Source of the DNA: Smittia aterrima
Lineage: Eukaryota; Arthropoda; Insecta; Diptera; Chironomidae
NCBI GenBank assembly: GCA_033063855.1
Contig: CP093829.1
Location: forward strand, 11,356,243 to 11,420,242
Direction: 5' to 3'
DNA: 64,000 nt
The number at the start of each line of letters is the position of its first letter. Position 1 is the stretch's first letter. Shown here piece after piece: positions 1-10,344 of this stretch. A program made the position numbers and the translations under genes. A model generated the notes under the pieces. That model saw nothing but the letters and a program-made list of their open reading frames with translations. It ran no database searches and had not been told where the DNA came from.

Positions 1-787
1 CATGCAAGGCTGTCCAGTTCTCGTTCATAAACAAAACGTTCATTTTCATTCGAGTCCTTTAGTTATAAATTAGATGATGAATTATTAAACAGACTTTTCA
101 ACAAAAATGTAAATCTTGCCCTTGTTTAAATGTTTGATGATCGTGTGAGACAGAACTTTTGCTGCGCAATTTCCTTTGAAATTTATAGCAACAAATATTT
201 GTGTTACTCTGAATCTAAATGTTAAACATTAAAAATTAAGAATCATAAGTTGTGATTAGCAAGGTTATTCCTCCTTCATAAATTGTAGGCTTCATTGAAG
301 GTTTAAACTCAAATGGGTTCATTGACAATTCTCCCTTAATTACGAAAAGCTCCTTGATCAAAGCTTAATCTTTTATATAAGAAGACCTCAAGTTTAATTA
401 CTATCTGATGATCGGTTATTATGGTAAGACATTTCTTTCAACGACAATTTTCCAAATTCAATGAAAACAAACTCACTTGGTACTTATGGAGATAATCGAA
501 GCATAACGTCGAACGGAATGATAAATGTTTAATTAGAAAGCTGCTTACACCAAGGAGATGTTTGTCAAACCCATTAAATCATGTTTCTAGTTTCATAAAC
601 AAACTGTGTCACGTAACTAGATGAATTCGATCAATAGACGAAGTTTCTCATTCGAATTTTTCGTGGTAATCGAGAAGCATTCAACGACTTTTATTAAAAC
701 AAAAAGCTTTTCATTAAAAAATTTCGACCAGCAGCAAACGCAACGAAATCTCAAGACGAGTCAGACGCTTTAACAGACGAACAAGCA
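1..787. other. Upstream sequence of the AK5-like gene, no clear gene
   Basis: No recognisable gene, RNA or repeat is visible. The frame of the AK5-like gene stays open upstream of its first ATG back to about position 698. The residues before that ATG look protein-like (hydrophilic, rich in D, E, Q and T), and a possible splice acceptor ends at 731. An additional upstream coding exon, inside or beyond the window edge, is therefore possible. Confidence 0.4.
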
Positions 788-3330
788 ATGCAATGGAAAG
801 GTGGTGGTCATGCAGGGTTACAAACTATCACACGTTCGCCAAAAAGCGGAAATCAGAAAATGGCAAATATCGGAAAAGTAAAATTTCAACCGCCAAACGT
901 GCCCGTCATCTTCGTTTTAGGTTTGTTCCGCTTCACTTCTTCAACTCGAAACTTAATTTCATTGCTTTCCAGGTGGGCCTGGAAGTGGAAAAGTAACACA
1001 TTGCGACACTCTTATGCAAGAAAAGCGCGGTGTCACTCACATCAACATGATGGATCTGCTTCAGCAGTACGCCATCGGCAATGGTAAGCTCTTTCGATTA
1101 ATCTTGTCGATGTTCAAAACATGGACGGTAGGCTATTGATTTCCAATTTTTTGGTTTAGTGAAGCTATCAATTATTAAACGCTGTCGCGGGACAGAAGTG
1201 GAAGAAAGAAATTTCCCTACTCAATAATTAATCAGGGTCAAAGCATGCTCACTGTTCCCGTGAACGTTATTTGACTTAGAGTCTAAGATCAAAATGATTA
1301 ATTCATAACATCTCGACAGAAATAGTTTGCTAAAAGCTCGAAATAAATTGTTTGCTTTCAGACATGCAAGACTTTTCACAATTGCCGTCTAAAACAGTCA
1401 CCGAAGTGTTGATGCTTGAGGTAAAACGATTTAATTTTCGTTTCCATCGAGCATGAAGTTAACGTTTCACGCTTTCAGATGAAAATGTCACCGGCGGCAA
1501 AAGCGTATCTCATCTCAGGTTATCCTCGTTCTATGCGCGACGTTGTTGAATACTCTGAGAAGGTGCGACATCTGCTATGGAGAGATACGAATTCAATTTA
1601 AACTCTGATTTCATCTACAGATTCAAGTCATCAACGGCGTGGTTCTAATATCATGGAGACAAACTGTTTTACAACGACAGATTGACTACGGAGCAAAATT
1701 GGGACATGGTGAGTTTGACTAATCCATGACATCCTTCCTGATCTTATCAATCTTTCATTCATTGAAGTTGTTCTTTCCCTGGCGAAAATGGAGCTCGACA
1801 ACTTCTTCAAGAGTGTCATGCCCGTCGCCGATTACTTCGATCAGAGCGATATGTTGACAGCGGTAAATAAAGGTCAAAACATTCTCAGTACTTTCATTAA
1901 CAGAAGTTCTTCTCTTTTAGTTAAACGGCGAACGAGCACCATCAGAAGTTTATAAAGATTTTCGTTCGGCAATTCTTGATATTTTGCAAGCTCAAGAGAA
2001 TCAAGAAGCAGTTTTGAATGGCGTCGCTGGTATTGGGCATGGAAATGATGATATTCCTGGTAGTATTGTCAGCGTTGATACTGCTCCTAGTCAAAGTAAA
2101 CCAAAAGATTATGTTGTAGTAACGCCTCCCAATGCCATCGAATCGCCTGTAAAAGCTCGAACGAAAATGAACGGAAAAATCGGCCAAAATATCATCGAAG
2201 TGGAAACGATAAATCAACGACGCGGAGGCACAAAAATTCCTAAAGTGATTTTCGTAATCGGCGGGCCAGGAAGTAACAAGGCGACATTATGTCTTAAAGC
2301 TGTTGGAATGAATCCCGGATGGAGTCACATAAGGTTTTATATTTTTCTCAAATATGCGTGAACAGATTTCATTTCTTATCATTTAAATAGTATCGGAAGA
2401 ACGCTGAGATCGCTCGCTGAGTCGGAACCAAAGCCGTTGACTGAGAATTTCGCGATCAAAGAAGCTATAACAGCTGGCGAAATGGTTTCAAAAGAAAGCC
2501 TCGACAAATTAATTCACAGCAACGTCCTTCAACTGATGAATAAGAAAGGAATTATAATTGACGGATATCCGAGGGACATCGCTCAACTCTACGAATTTCA
2601 AGAACGGGTTCGTTGATTGACTGTCATTATTTGGGAAACTTTCAATAACAGTTTTAACTGCTTCCTACTTCTAGTACAAACAAGTTCCGCCCATAATCCT
2701 CCTCGACTGCTCGAAGCTTCAACTTGGCCGTGGTCGATTAGACGACTCTGTGTCATCTTTCAGAAGACGACTTGAACTTTTCCGTGAACTCACACTACCC
2801 ATGCTAAAGACTTTAGACGCAGATAATCGTCTAACGATAGTAAGTTGAAGGCTTGTGTCAATATTTTATGAGTTCTCATGGTCGTCGCTTTCACCTCTTT
2901 GAAACTTTAATTATTACGGCAAGTTTTTAACAAGCTGCTTGTTTATTTCAAGATCGATGGCGATACAGACAGTGGTTCAGTGCAAAAAGAATTTGAACGT
3001 GTAGTAAGACAGCATGTCGAGAGCTTGGGAGGCAATGATATTCAAATGAATGGCGATTTTCATGAAAATAGCAATTACGGGACTCTGTTTAATCGAAATG
3101 ATTCTGAGGCTCAAAATAATCGAAATCGAAGGGAAGAGTTTGTTGAGGATCTCGAGGATTCAATGCCCGGCGTCATTCCAACGATAAGCAATCAAGTCAG
3201 CAATCATGTTGCATTGGCGAATGGTCACTTAAGAGGAAAACAAAATACTCAGAACGGTCACGTGCAGAATGGTCGACCACCAAACTTTCGCGCGATGCTC
3301 GAAGACGCGGAAATAGATTCTCATATTTAA
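788..3330 (+). CDS. AK5: Two-domain adenylate kinase, AK5-like
   Basis: Exons 788-920, 973-1083, 1362-1420, 1479-1562, 1621-1708, 1768-1862, 1921-2333, 2391-2607, 2675-2839 and 2953-3330 join in frame to about 580 residues; human AK5 has 562. The family transfers phosphate between ATP and AMP in the cytosol. Domain 1 has a perfect P-loop (GGPGSGK, residues 45-51), but the AMP-site arginine (LLR in relatives) and the LID arginine/aspartate pattern are not visible. Domain 2 (about 298-470) has P-loop GGPGSNK at 304-310, the TLR arginine, DGYPRD near 385-390 and a short LID (GRGRLDD) followed by an arginine cluster. A low-complexity, asparagine-rich tail of about 110 residues follows. Domain 1 may be non-catalytic. 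The start is the first ATG in frame; coding sequence may extend further upstream. Confidence 0.85.
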
Positions 3331-4967
3331 GAAATTTTTTATTTGACCTTTCCCTTGTCTTTGTTCTTGGCAATTGTGCCAAATGAATCCATTTAACTTT
3401 TTTAAAGATCTGCGAAACTTACTCGTTTCCTGCACTAGTTGAGGAAGCTAAGGATGGAGAGGATTAGATTTAGTTATTGCGAAATTGAGCTTTTGAAGCT
3501 TTTAAATTTCAAAAATGATTTTTATTTGTTATCGATATTAAATTTTCGAGAAGCTTTTAATGAAGTTGGAAAAGTTTTGATGCAATTTACGTTTAGTGTC
3601 TATTCCGATATCTTTCGACCTTCTGTATTTGTCACGTCTTTTTTAGTTCAATGCTTTGTACTTATGTGATAATTCTCTAAATGCCTTTGACTTTGGAAAC
3701 CAAACATATCAAAATGACGAAAGAACTCTAATGGCTTAGCTTTAAAAACTTGGACAACATTTCGTTTGATTTCAACATGAAAGTAACAAAAAGAAAAGAA
3801 AAAAAAAGTTAGGATCTAACGTGATAATGGTAAAAAAGCTTGTTTTCTGGAACTTTCATGAATATCGTGGCGAAAATATTTCGAACCTGAATGTAATTTA
3901 TTTGTATTTGCCGTTACCTTTTAATTATTTGTAGATCTTTGAGCAAAAACGAGAAATAAAGAATAGAAAGTTGCAACGAAAAGCTAAGTAAATCTTTTCA
4001 ATAAACCTAAAAAAGCTTTTTCAATTAGAAAGCTTTCTAATTGTTCTTATCAGAACACATCAGACATTGTGGAGTCGCTGAAAGAGAGTACAGCGTCAAG
4101 TAAATTCATTGTGAGAGAATGAATCAATTTTCTGGCGCGAGAGTGAAAGTCGAGAGATGTCAGAAGCATTTTATATTTTCAGTATTGATCGAAGTTTTCT
4201 CCGAATCAGTGGGAAATAATTGTGTTGTGATAGTTATTGGACGATTAGGTGTGTTGAGGTTCTGAAAGGTGTAACCAAAAGATTAAAATTCACATCTCTT
4301 GTTCTTCATTTAAACATTTTCTTAAACCAAAAAACAACAAAATGAAATAAACATTTTTTGTTGTATATTATGCAATTGTTGTGATTCCGTTTCTGCGTTC
4401 GTTCTAAAGTTTTGTCAAAGCTTTACAGAAAGTTTTGACCTTCTAGTTCGTTTAATCAAATTGATTTCAATTAAAATTTCCGCCTTGTCACAGCGATGAT
4501 GGGATTTCCTGTGCTTTATCATAAAAAATGTTTCACATCACTAACGTTCATGAAAATGAACAGCTGAGCATGACTCAGAGACTTTTCTTGCTCTCTTGTT
4601 TTCATTGCGTCACGTGGTTGTCCAGAGAGTGTTTTGAAGAGAAGAGAGTGGCGAAATGAAATTCAAATTGCATAATGGCAAGTGAAGTGCATAATTTATA
4701 AACAACATTAGCAGAAAAATAAATTTTATTTTTGATCTAAGTAGTCAACTTGAAATCAAAACAATATTAAATCTCTCTCACGATCTAGAAAGCCACAACA
4801 AGAGAAAATTTCTAAAAATAAATTTACGCGCGGTTAGAAAAATCAAATTTCTTCTTTTTTCCCTCAGTCAATATTTGGCGGTTGCGGCGATAACACATCC
4901 ACTCGACTGCTGGACAAACATCTCTTGTGAATTCTTCTCTATTCATATTCTCAACAAAACAATCATC
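3331..4967. other. AK5-like 3' end and Adk1 upstream region
   Basis: An AATAAA at 3955-3960 could end the AK5-like transcript. The stretch around 4075-4160 is rich in GAGAG/CTCTC motifs, which in flies can bind GAGA factor; this is only a suggestion. The 5' untranslated part of the first Adk1 exon probably lies in the last 100-150 bases. No other gene is seen. Confidence 0.35.
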
Positions 4968-6666
4968 ATGGTAAGTTATAAGTTTGATCATCGAAGTTAG
5001 AAATGCAGAACTGCTCAACCACAATTTGCAAGTGCGAAAAAATTGAAATTTTCAAATTGGGGTTCTTCGTAAGTTACGTTCGAAATAATCTATTGAGAGA
5101 TTGGAGTGTTTGTGACACGAAGCTTTCGCTACGCAATTTATGAACAACCCTAGCACTGAAGATTACAAAATTGTTGGAACCTGATACCATCTTGTCGACA
5201 CGAACTCTTCATTATTTCTATTGTGTAATAACAATTTTCTGTGACCTTCATCAAAATTGTTGATAACGGCAAGTGGTTATTCATCGATCGGAACAAATGT
5301 CAAAAGAAATTTTCGTTTAACTGTGCAATGTCATGAAACTTTGCCTAAAAATAAATCTTTCAAGATCACTTTTCACGACCAATTAAAAGAATTTGAGAAG
5401 ACAAAAAAAAATTGTCTCAGCTTCCACGATTGTGTGAATTGAAAAATATTGGAGTGCGGCTCGTTTGAGGTAGAAATTTGTTTCTTGATCTAAATTTAAC
5501 GAAGATTGTTTCTCGTGATTGTAACGTGATTAAGAGTTTTTTTTCCTTGCTCTCACGCGTCAAAGCAAACATTGAAAATATTTCATTACCATGAGCGAAG
5601 AGTTTTCTCTAAATTCTTAGTTTTTCTCTCGCTCACGATGAAAGATCTCACATGATGCAGTTGCAAGCGAAAACACGAAATTGAAGCTTTCTGAAAGAGG
5701 CCCGATCAGTTTAGAATCTTTATTTTTCATTTCATATTTAAGTTGTTTATGTGTCATCAAATGGCGCAGCAGCATGAGAAAAAACAAAAGGAGAAAACAT
5801 CATCGAGACAGTCGTCTGTAAGTTTCGATGTAGTCCCAGTGCATGATTGGATAAAAAAAAAGTTGTCATTAACGTTAGGCAAAAACAGCTAAAATCACTT
5901 CATGAGCTTATTGACATTTGAGTTTATTTCCTTGAACTCAATTTTATCGCTTTTCAGGTTATCGATTCGAAAGTTCCAGTTATCTGGGTCCTTGGCGGTC
6001 CTGGTTGTGGAAAAGGAACACAGTGCGATAAGATCGTCGCCAAATACAAGTTTTCTCATCTTTCAACTGGCGATTTGTTGAGAGCTGAAGTAGCGTCGGG
6101 ATCACCAAAGGGCAAAGAGCTCCAGGACACAATGTCGAAAGGAGGACTTGTTAGCAACGACGTTGTTCTCGAACTTCTCGCAGCTGCTATGTCAAAAGTT
6201 GAAAACTCAACCGGCTTCTTGATCGATGGGTGAGTCAAGACATGCTTCTGTTTAAAGGCCCAGATTTTAATTTTTTCTTTTTCATTCAGTTATCCACGTG
6301 AACAAGCCCAGGGAGCAGCATTCGAAAAAGTCATTGCCCCCGTCGATTTGATTTTGTACTTTGAATGTTCGAATGTAAGTTCAACTTAATAGATAAGAAT
6401 TGCTTTGTGCCTTCAACGTGAACTTTATTTAAAAGGAAACTCTCGTGGCTCGCATCTTGAAACGTGCTGCAGCATCAACAGAAAAACGAGCTGACGACAA
6501 CGAAGAAACCCTCAAGACCAGAATTGCAACTTTCCGTGAAAATACTGAAAAGATTCTCGTTCAATATCCATCTAAGTTGAAACGATTGGACGCTGAGCGT
6601 GATGTTGATCCAATTTTCAACGAAGTTGTTGCCGCCATTGACGAAACTCTCGCCAAAAAAGTTTAA
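4968..6666 (+). CDS. Adk1: Adenylate kinase 1, two alternative first exons
   Basis: A cytosolic short-LID adenylate kinase (ATP + AMP to 2 ADP). The common exons are 5958-6229, 6290-6374 and 6436-6666. Two alternative first exons join to 5958 in the same phase. Exon A is 4968-4970, where the ATG is immediately followed by donor GTAAGT, giving 196 residues. Exon B is 5749-5817 with donor GTAAGT at 5818, giving 218 residues with a charged 23-residue N-terminal segment. In form A the P-loop GGPGCGKGT is at residues 14-22, followed by STGDLLR, DGYPREQAQ and the short LID KRADDNEE, so all catalytic landmarks are present. It lies just downstream of the AK5-like gene on the same strand. Promoter choice probably decides which N-terminus is made; use of both is inferred from splice sites only. 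Confidence 0.93.
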
Positions 6667-6751
6667 AATTCACTTTTTAATTCACAAATTCTCTCGTTTC
6701 ACAAAACTTTACGCTTACGAGTCACAATAACTTTCACCTTAAGCGCAAATC

Positions 6752-6757
6752 AATAAA
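6752..6757 (+). terminator. Adk1 polyadenylation signal
   Basis: AATAAA lies 86 bases after the Adk1 stop codon. The convergent lectin gene ends only about 11 bases further on, so the two 3' ends are likely to overlap. Confidence 0.55.
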
Positions 6758-6768
6758 TTATTTTAAAT

Positions 6769-7719
6769 TTAATTGTTAAACGTTTTCTTACTCCGAAACC
6801 GATTGTTTGGTCTTTCAATCGAACATTCCTCGTTGAAGTTGTTGATTAATGGATTAGGACCCGAAGTAAAAAGCTCACACATAAACAAAAGCTTTCGGTT
6901 ACAATTGAAAACCTTCCACGATGCCTCTGGCGTGATAACAACACAACCTGGTCGACGGACTTCTGGAGGATGACCCGCGGCCCAGGCTCGATAATGGAAA
7001 CAATTTAGAGGTTCGCTGTTTGACGTGAAGAATTTATTACGAAGCGATTCGTTTAAACCGACGTAAGCTGTTCGTTCTCTAAGTGATGAGTTCGTGGAAA
7101 TTCTCAAAAGCTTTGACAACTCAACATTTCTAACTTCAGAGGCGATGTGAGCCAAGTTTCCTCCGGCTTTTGAACATATCTCGTGCGCCACTGAGTAATT
7201 TCTTCGCTTTTTTGACAGCATGAACATTCCAACGGATGGCACACACGTTGAGTTCTCACTCGCTTCACAAACGAAACTTTTCAGTATCTAAATATTTGAT
7301 TACAGAATTCATTACTCACGAGAAGGGCGAGTGTACAAACTGTAGTAGTCATAACGAGTGTCATTGACTACGGAGGAAAAGTTTCGGAACTCTGGACATT
7401 CAAGGACTTCGCAATTATGAAACTCTACCTTTTCGGTTTCCGCCTCCGACTCGTTTTGTTTGTTGACTTTAAAGCGATTTCTTTCACGACGATGTTTTGG
7501 ACTGAAGTTGAAAGCAAGCCCACGCATCGACCGAGTCAAATCTGCACATTCTCCAAGCGTTTCGACGTCAGCAAACCCAACAACAGTTTTATTTGAACGC
7601 TGGCAATGCCGCAGAGGGAAAAATTCAAGATTTTCTCTCTCAAACTCTTTGCAAAACTTTGATAAACACGAATAAAAAAATCCAATGAATATTAAACATG
7701 CGAGAGCTTTGAACGTCAT
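6769..7719 (-). CDS. Secreted C-type lectin-like protein
   Basis: Two exons, 7320-7719 and 6769-7262, joined over a 57-base intron (donor GTGAGT, acceptor after GAAG), give 297 residues. The N-terminus (MTFKALACLIFIGFFYSCLS) is a signal peptide. A cysteine-containing charged region of about 110 residues follows, then a proline/serine junction and a C-type lectin domain starting near CVPSVGMF and ending WKVFNCNRKLLFMCE. The usual calcium/sugar motifs (EPN or QPD, WND) are absent; their places read GHPP and WKVFN. Calcium-dependent sugar binding is therefore unlikely, and a cuticle or matrix role is more plausible by analogy with other insect lectins of this type. It converges on Adk1. The splice acceptor was chosen because it alone keeps the frame. 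Confidence 0.8.
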
Positions 7720-8703
7720 TTTAACACTGAACGGAGCTTCTGCTTTAACTTGAGAGGAAAGCTACGTCAATCTGTCTCCGTTGTGTTATAATAATGAGCC
7801 AACTGCTGCTAATGAAATTTCACAGTGATTGCGAGTTTTAAAGAGCGAATAATAAATAATAAAATGAGATAAGAAAACCTTAAAATTTTGCTTAATTTTT
7901 TTGGAGTTTGAAATTTCCTTTGAGTTTAAATTTTGACGCTTCTTGTTTGCAATGAAAAACTGAAACGAATTTGCTTGCTGGACTTTAACATAACACATCA
8001 ATTGAAATCAAGCTGCTTTAGACAGGGCGAATACTTTTGTTTGTCCAATATAAACAATTTGCAATTTTGCTGTGATGCTTCCACGTTTCATGGACTTGAC
8101 GGGGAGAAAGTTACACATTGTAGGTTTGACTTTTAATTCTCTTTACATATCATTCACATCGAAGGTCGTTTTGGAGTCAATTATATGTGTCACTGAACAT
8201 CATTAGAATTGCGTTGGTTTCTTGTATGAAACAGTTTCAACAGCTCCGAGCAAATAAAGATCGATATTTTACCAATTTGTTGAATTGAATTGAAAGTTTA
8301 AACAATTCAACTCATTGATTAAATTGTTCACAATGACATTTATCTTGAAAAAAGTTCTTGAAACTCGATATAAAGTTATAAACGAGCAAGGCTTAACCTT
8401 AAACCCTGAGCATCTGTCATTGATGAAGAAGAATTTTAGAAGGTTTCCACTTGGAGTGTGTTTTGAAGAAATTTGTGCTGATATCTAAGATTAGCCGGCA
8501 ATGTCATGTGTGATAAATGCGGGTCCAACAAAATTTTCGTGATGCTCCTTTGAAATTAAGAATGTCACACCCCTGTCTAAATATTTGACAATCACAAAAG
8601 ATGTTGACTGGAGATAGCGAACAATTTAAAGATAAAAACTCGTGTTTTGATCAAAGAGCTAATCAGTAACTTTTTGGCAATTCAACAATAAAGTCGCTTC
8701 ATC
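7720..8703. other. Intergenic region between lectin and chitin-binding gene
   Basis: This is the shared upstream region of two divergent secreted-protein genes. An AT-rich stretch with GATAAAA near 8630 and TCAGT near 8664 could be a TATA/initiator pair for the plus-strand gene, about 30 bases apart. No coding sequence is convincing here. Confidence 0.3.
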
Positions 8704-9362
8704 ATGGAGTTCAAGTTTGTAAATTTTCTTCTGTTCCTTGTCTCCATAAACTCAGTTCTGGGTCAGAATTGCAACATTTGCAACTCAAAGACGCACTTTG
8801 CCTGCTTCAGGTAAATTACAAATTAATAATTTTGAATAAAATCTAATAGTTTTTTCATAGTGAAACGCAATACGTTCTTTGCAATGAGAAAGGCGAAATT
8901 GACCTGAACTTGATTAATTGCGCTGCTTCGCAAATTTGCATTTATTCATACACTGGCACGCCTTGCAGAGCAAAATCCAATTATAACTCGCCAACTTGCA
9001 ATGTTCCCACAATTATAATTCCTCCAGTTTGGGAGACAACGGTACCACCCACGAATCCTCCGACAATCATTCCTACGACGGTACCACCGACCAATCCTCC
9101 GACAATTATTCCTACGACGGTACCACCGACCAATCCTCCGACAATTATTCCTACGACGGTGCCTACGACAACAGTTAATCCATCAACTTTCTGCTCGACT
9201 CAAGCTGTTGGACGCTACGCTTATGGAATTGGTTGCAAGCAATACATTTACTGCTACATCTACGGTGGGGTTATGAGAGGAGCAATTTATAGCTGCGTCG
9301 GCACAACTCTGTTCAGTCCAACAACACAAACCTGCACAACAGCTATAACCTGTGTAACCTGA
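8704..9362 (+). CDS. Secreted chitin-binding mucin, peritrophin-like
   Basis: Exons 8704-8810 and 8861-9362 (50-base intron) give 202 residues. A signal peptide (MEFKFVNFLLFLVSINSVLG) is followed by a cysteine-rich segment of about 65 residues with CNIC and spaced cysteines. Next comes a proline/threonine mucin linker made of the 13-residue repeat TTVPPTNPPTIIP. The C-terminal cysteine-rich segment has six cysteines in a type-2 chitin-binding (peritrophin-A) arrangement (FC..., GIGCKQYIYCYIYG, YSCVGTTLFSP, TCT, TCV). The family binds chitin in the gut peritrophic matrix or cuticle, and the O-glycosylated linker fits that. The C-terminal domain is better supported than the N-terminal one. Confidence 0.82.
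9036..9152 (+). repeat. 39-bp tandem repeat, three copies, in the mucin linker
   Basis: Copies are 9036-9074, 9075-9113 and 9114-9152. Copies 2 and 3 look identical base for base and copy 1 differs at a few positions, which points to recent expansion by slippage or unequal crossing over. Each copy encodes 13 residues rich in proline and threonine. Confidence 0.9.
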
Positions 9363-10344
9363 GGAGCCAAGGAAGAATTTTAAAAAGTAATTATTTCTTT
9401 AAACACTTTTGAAACTTTTATTCCAATGAAACTTTCTTTGTTAGAGCAGCGACGTCTCAAACGGTCGCTGCAAAAAATTCAATTGCAAATTTATAGCTAG
9501 ATTTTTTAAGATGAACAAATAACTTTGATGGGAACTGAGATATTGAGTGAAAAATAAAATATTCAAACCGATAACAGATCTAAATGAATCTTTATATCAC
9601 ATTTGAAAACTTGTTTTAATTCTCTGAAATCAATTAACTAGCATTGAGTGAGTTAGCTAACGTTAGGTATTGAGTTCTCTTGATCTAATCTTTCTAGTCA
9701 GTTCTACATTTTACATTATAATTCATCTTAAACTTTTAAAACCTTAAACTTTCTCTTAACACATAATTTATTAGATCTTTGTATCTCGACAGGGAAACTC
9801 CTTGAAAAAGTTTTTTAAAAATATTTTTGAGCTTCTTCAATGATTTGTTGCGAGGAGCGTTTGTAAGTTGCGTGACGAACTCCCTTCTTGAAAAGCTTAA
9901 AGCTCAATTTATTTTGACTGGAAGCTTTAAAAGCTTCATTAGTTTTTCCATCTAATCGCAACTTACAATCGTCCCCAAACTAAACTACAGCAAAAATAAT
10001 TCTTCACCTTCACTTCATACCCCCAAACCTTGATTGTTGTGTCGCAGTAAAAGCTTTTCTGTTTACCTCTCATCCAAAAATATTAAATAATCATCTGCAA
10101 TAGTTTTTAAGAGATAGAGTTATTTAGAAAGCTTGCAGTGATAACTAAAGGGAACTCAAAGCTGACGATGAAATGAAGTATGTGAGAGTGAGTGGCACAA
10201 CCTACACATCTATTTTATCTTCTTCCACGAATATATCTACGAAGCATGAACAATATTATTTTCTCTCTCTATTGGAAGCTTTTCACAAAAGCTCAGACTC
10301 AAAAAGCTCTCGACTCTTGCACGTGATGTTTTTGACGAACACAT
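9363..10344. other. Convergent 3' region of chitin-binding gene and Ac3
   Basis: An AATAAA near 9553 (plus) and TTTATT near 9908 (AATAAA on minus) are candidate ends for the two converging genes. AAGCTT hexamers are clustered at 9888-9935. No gene is visible. Confidence 0.35.
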
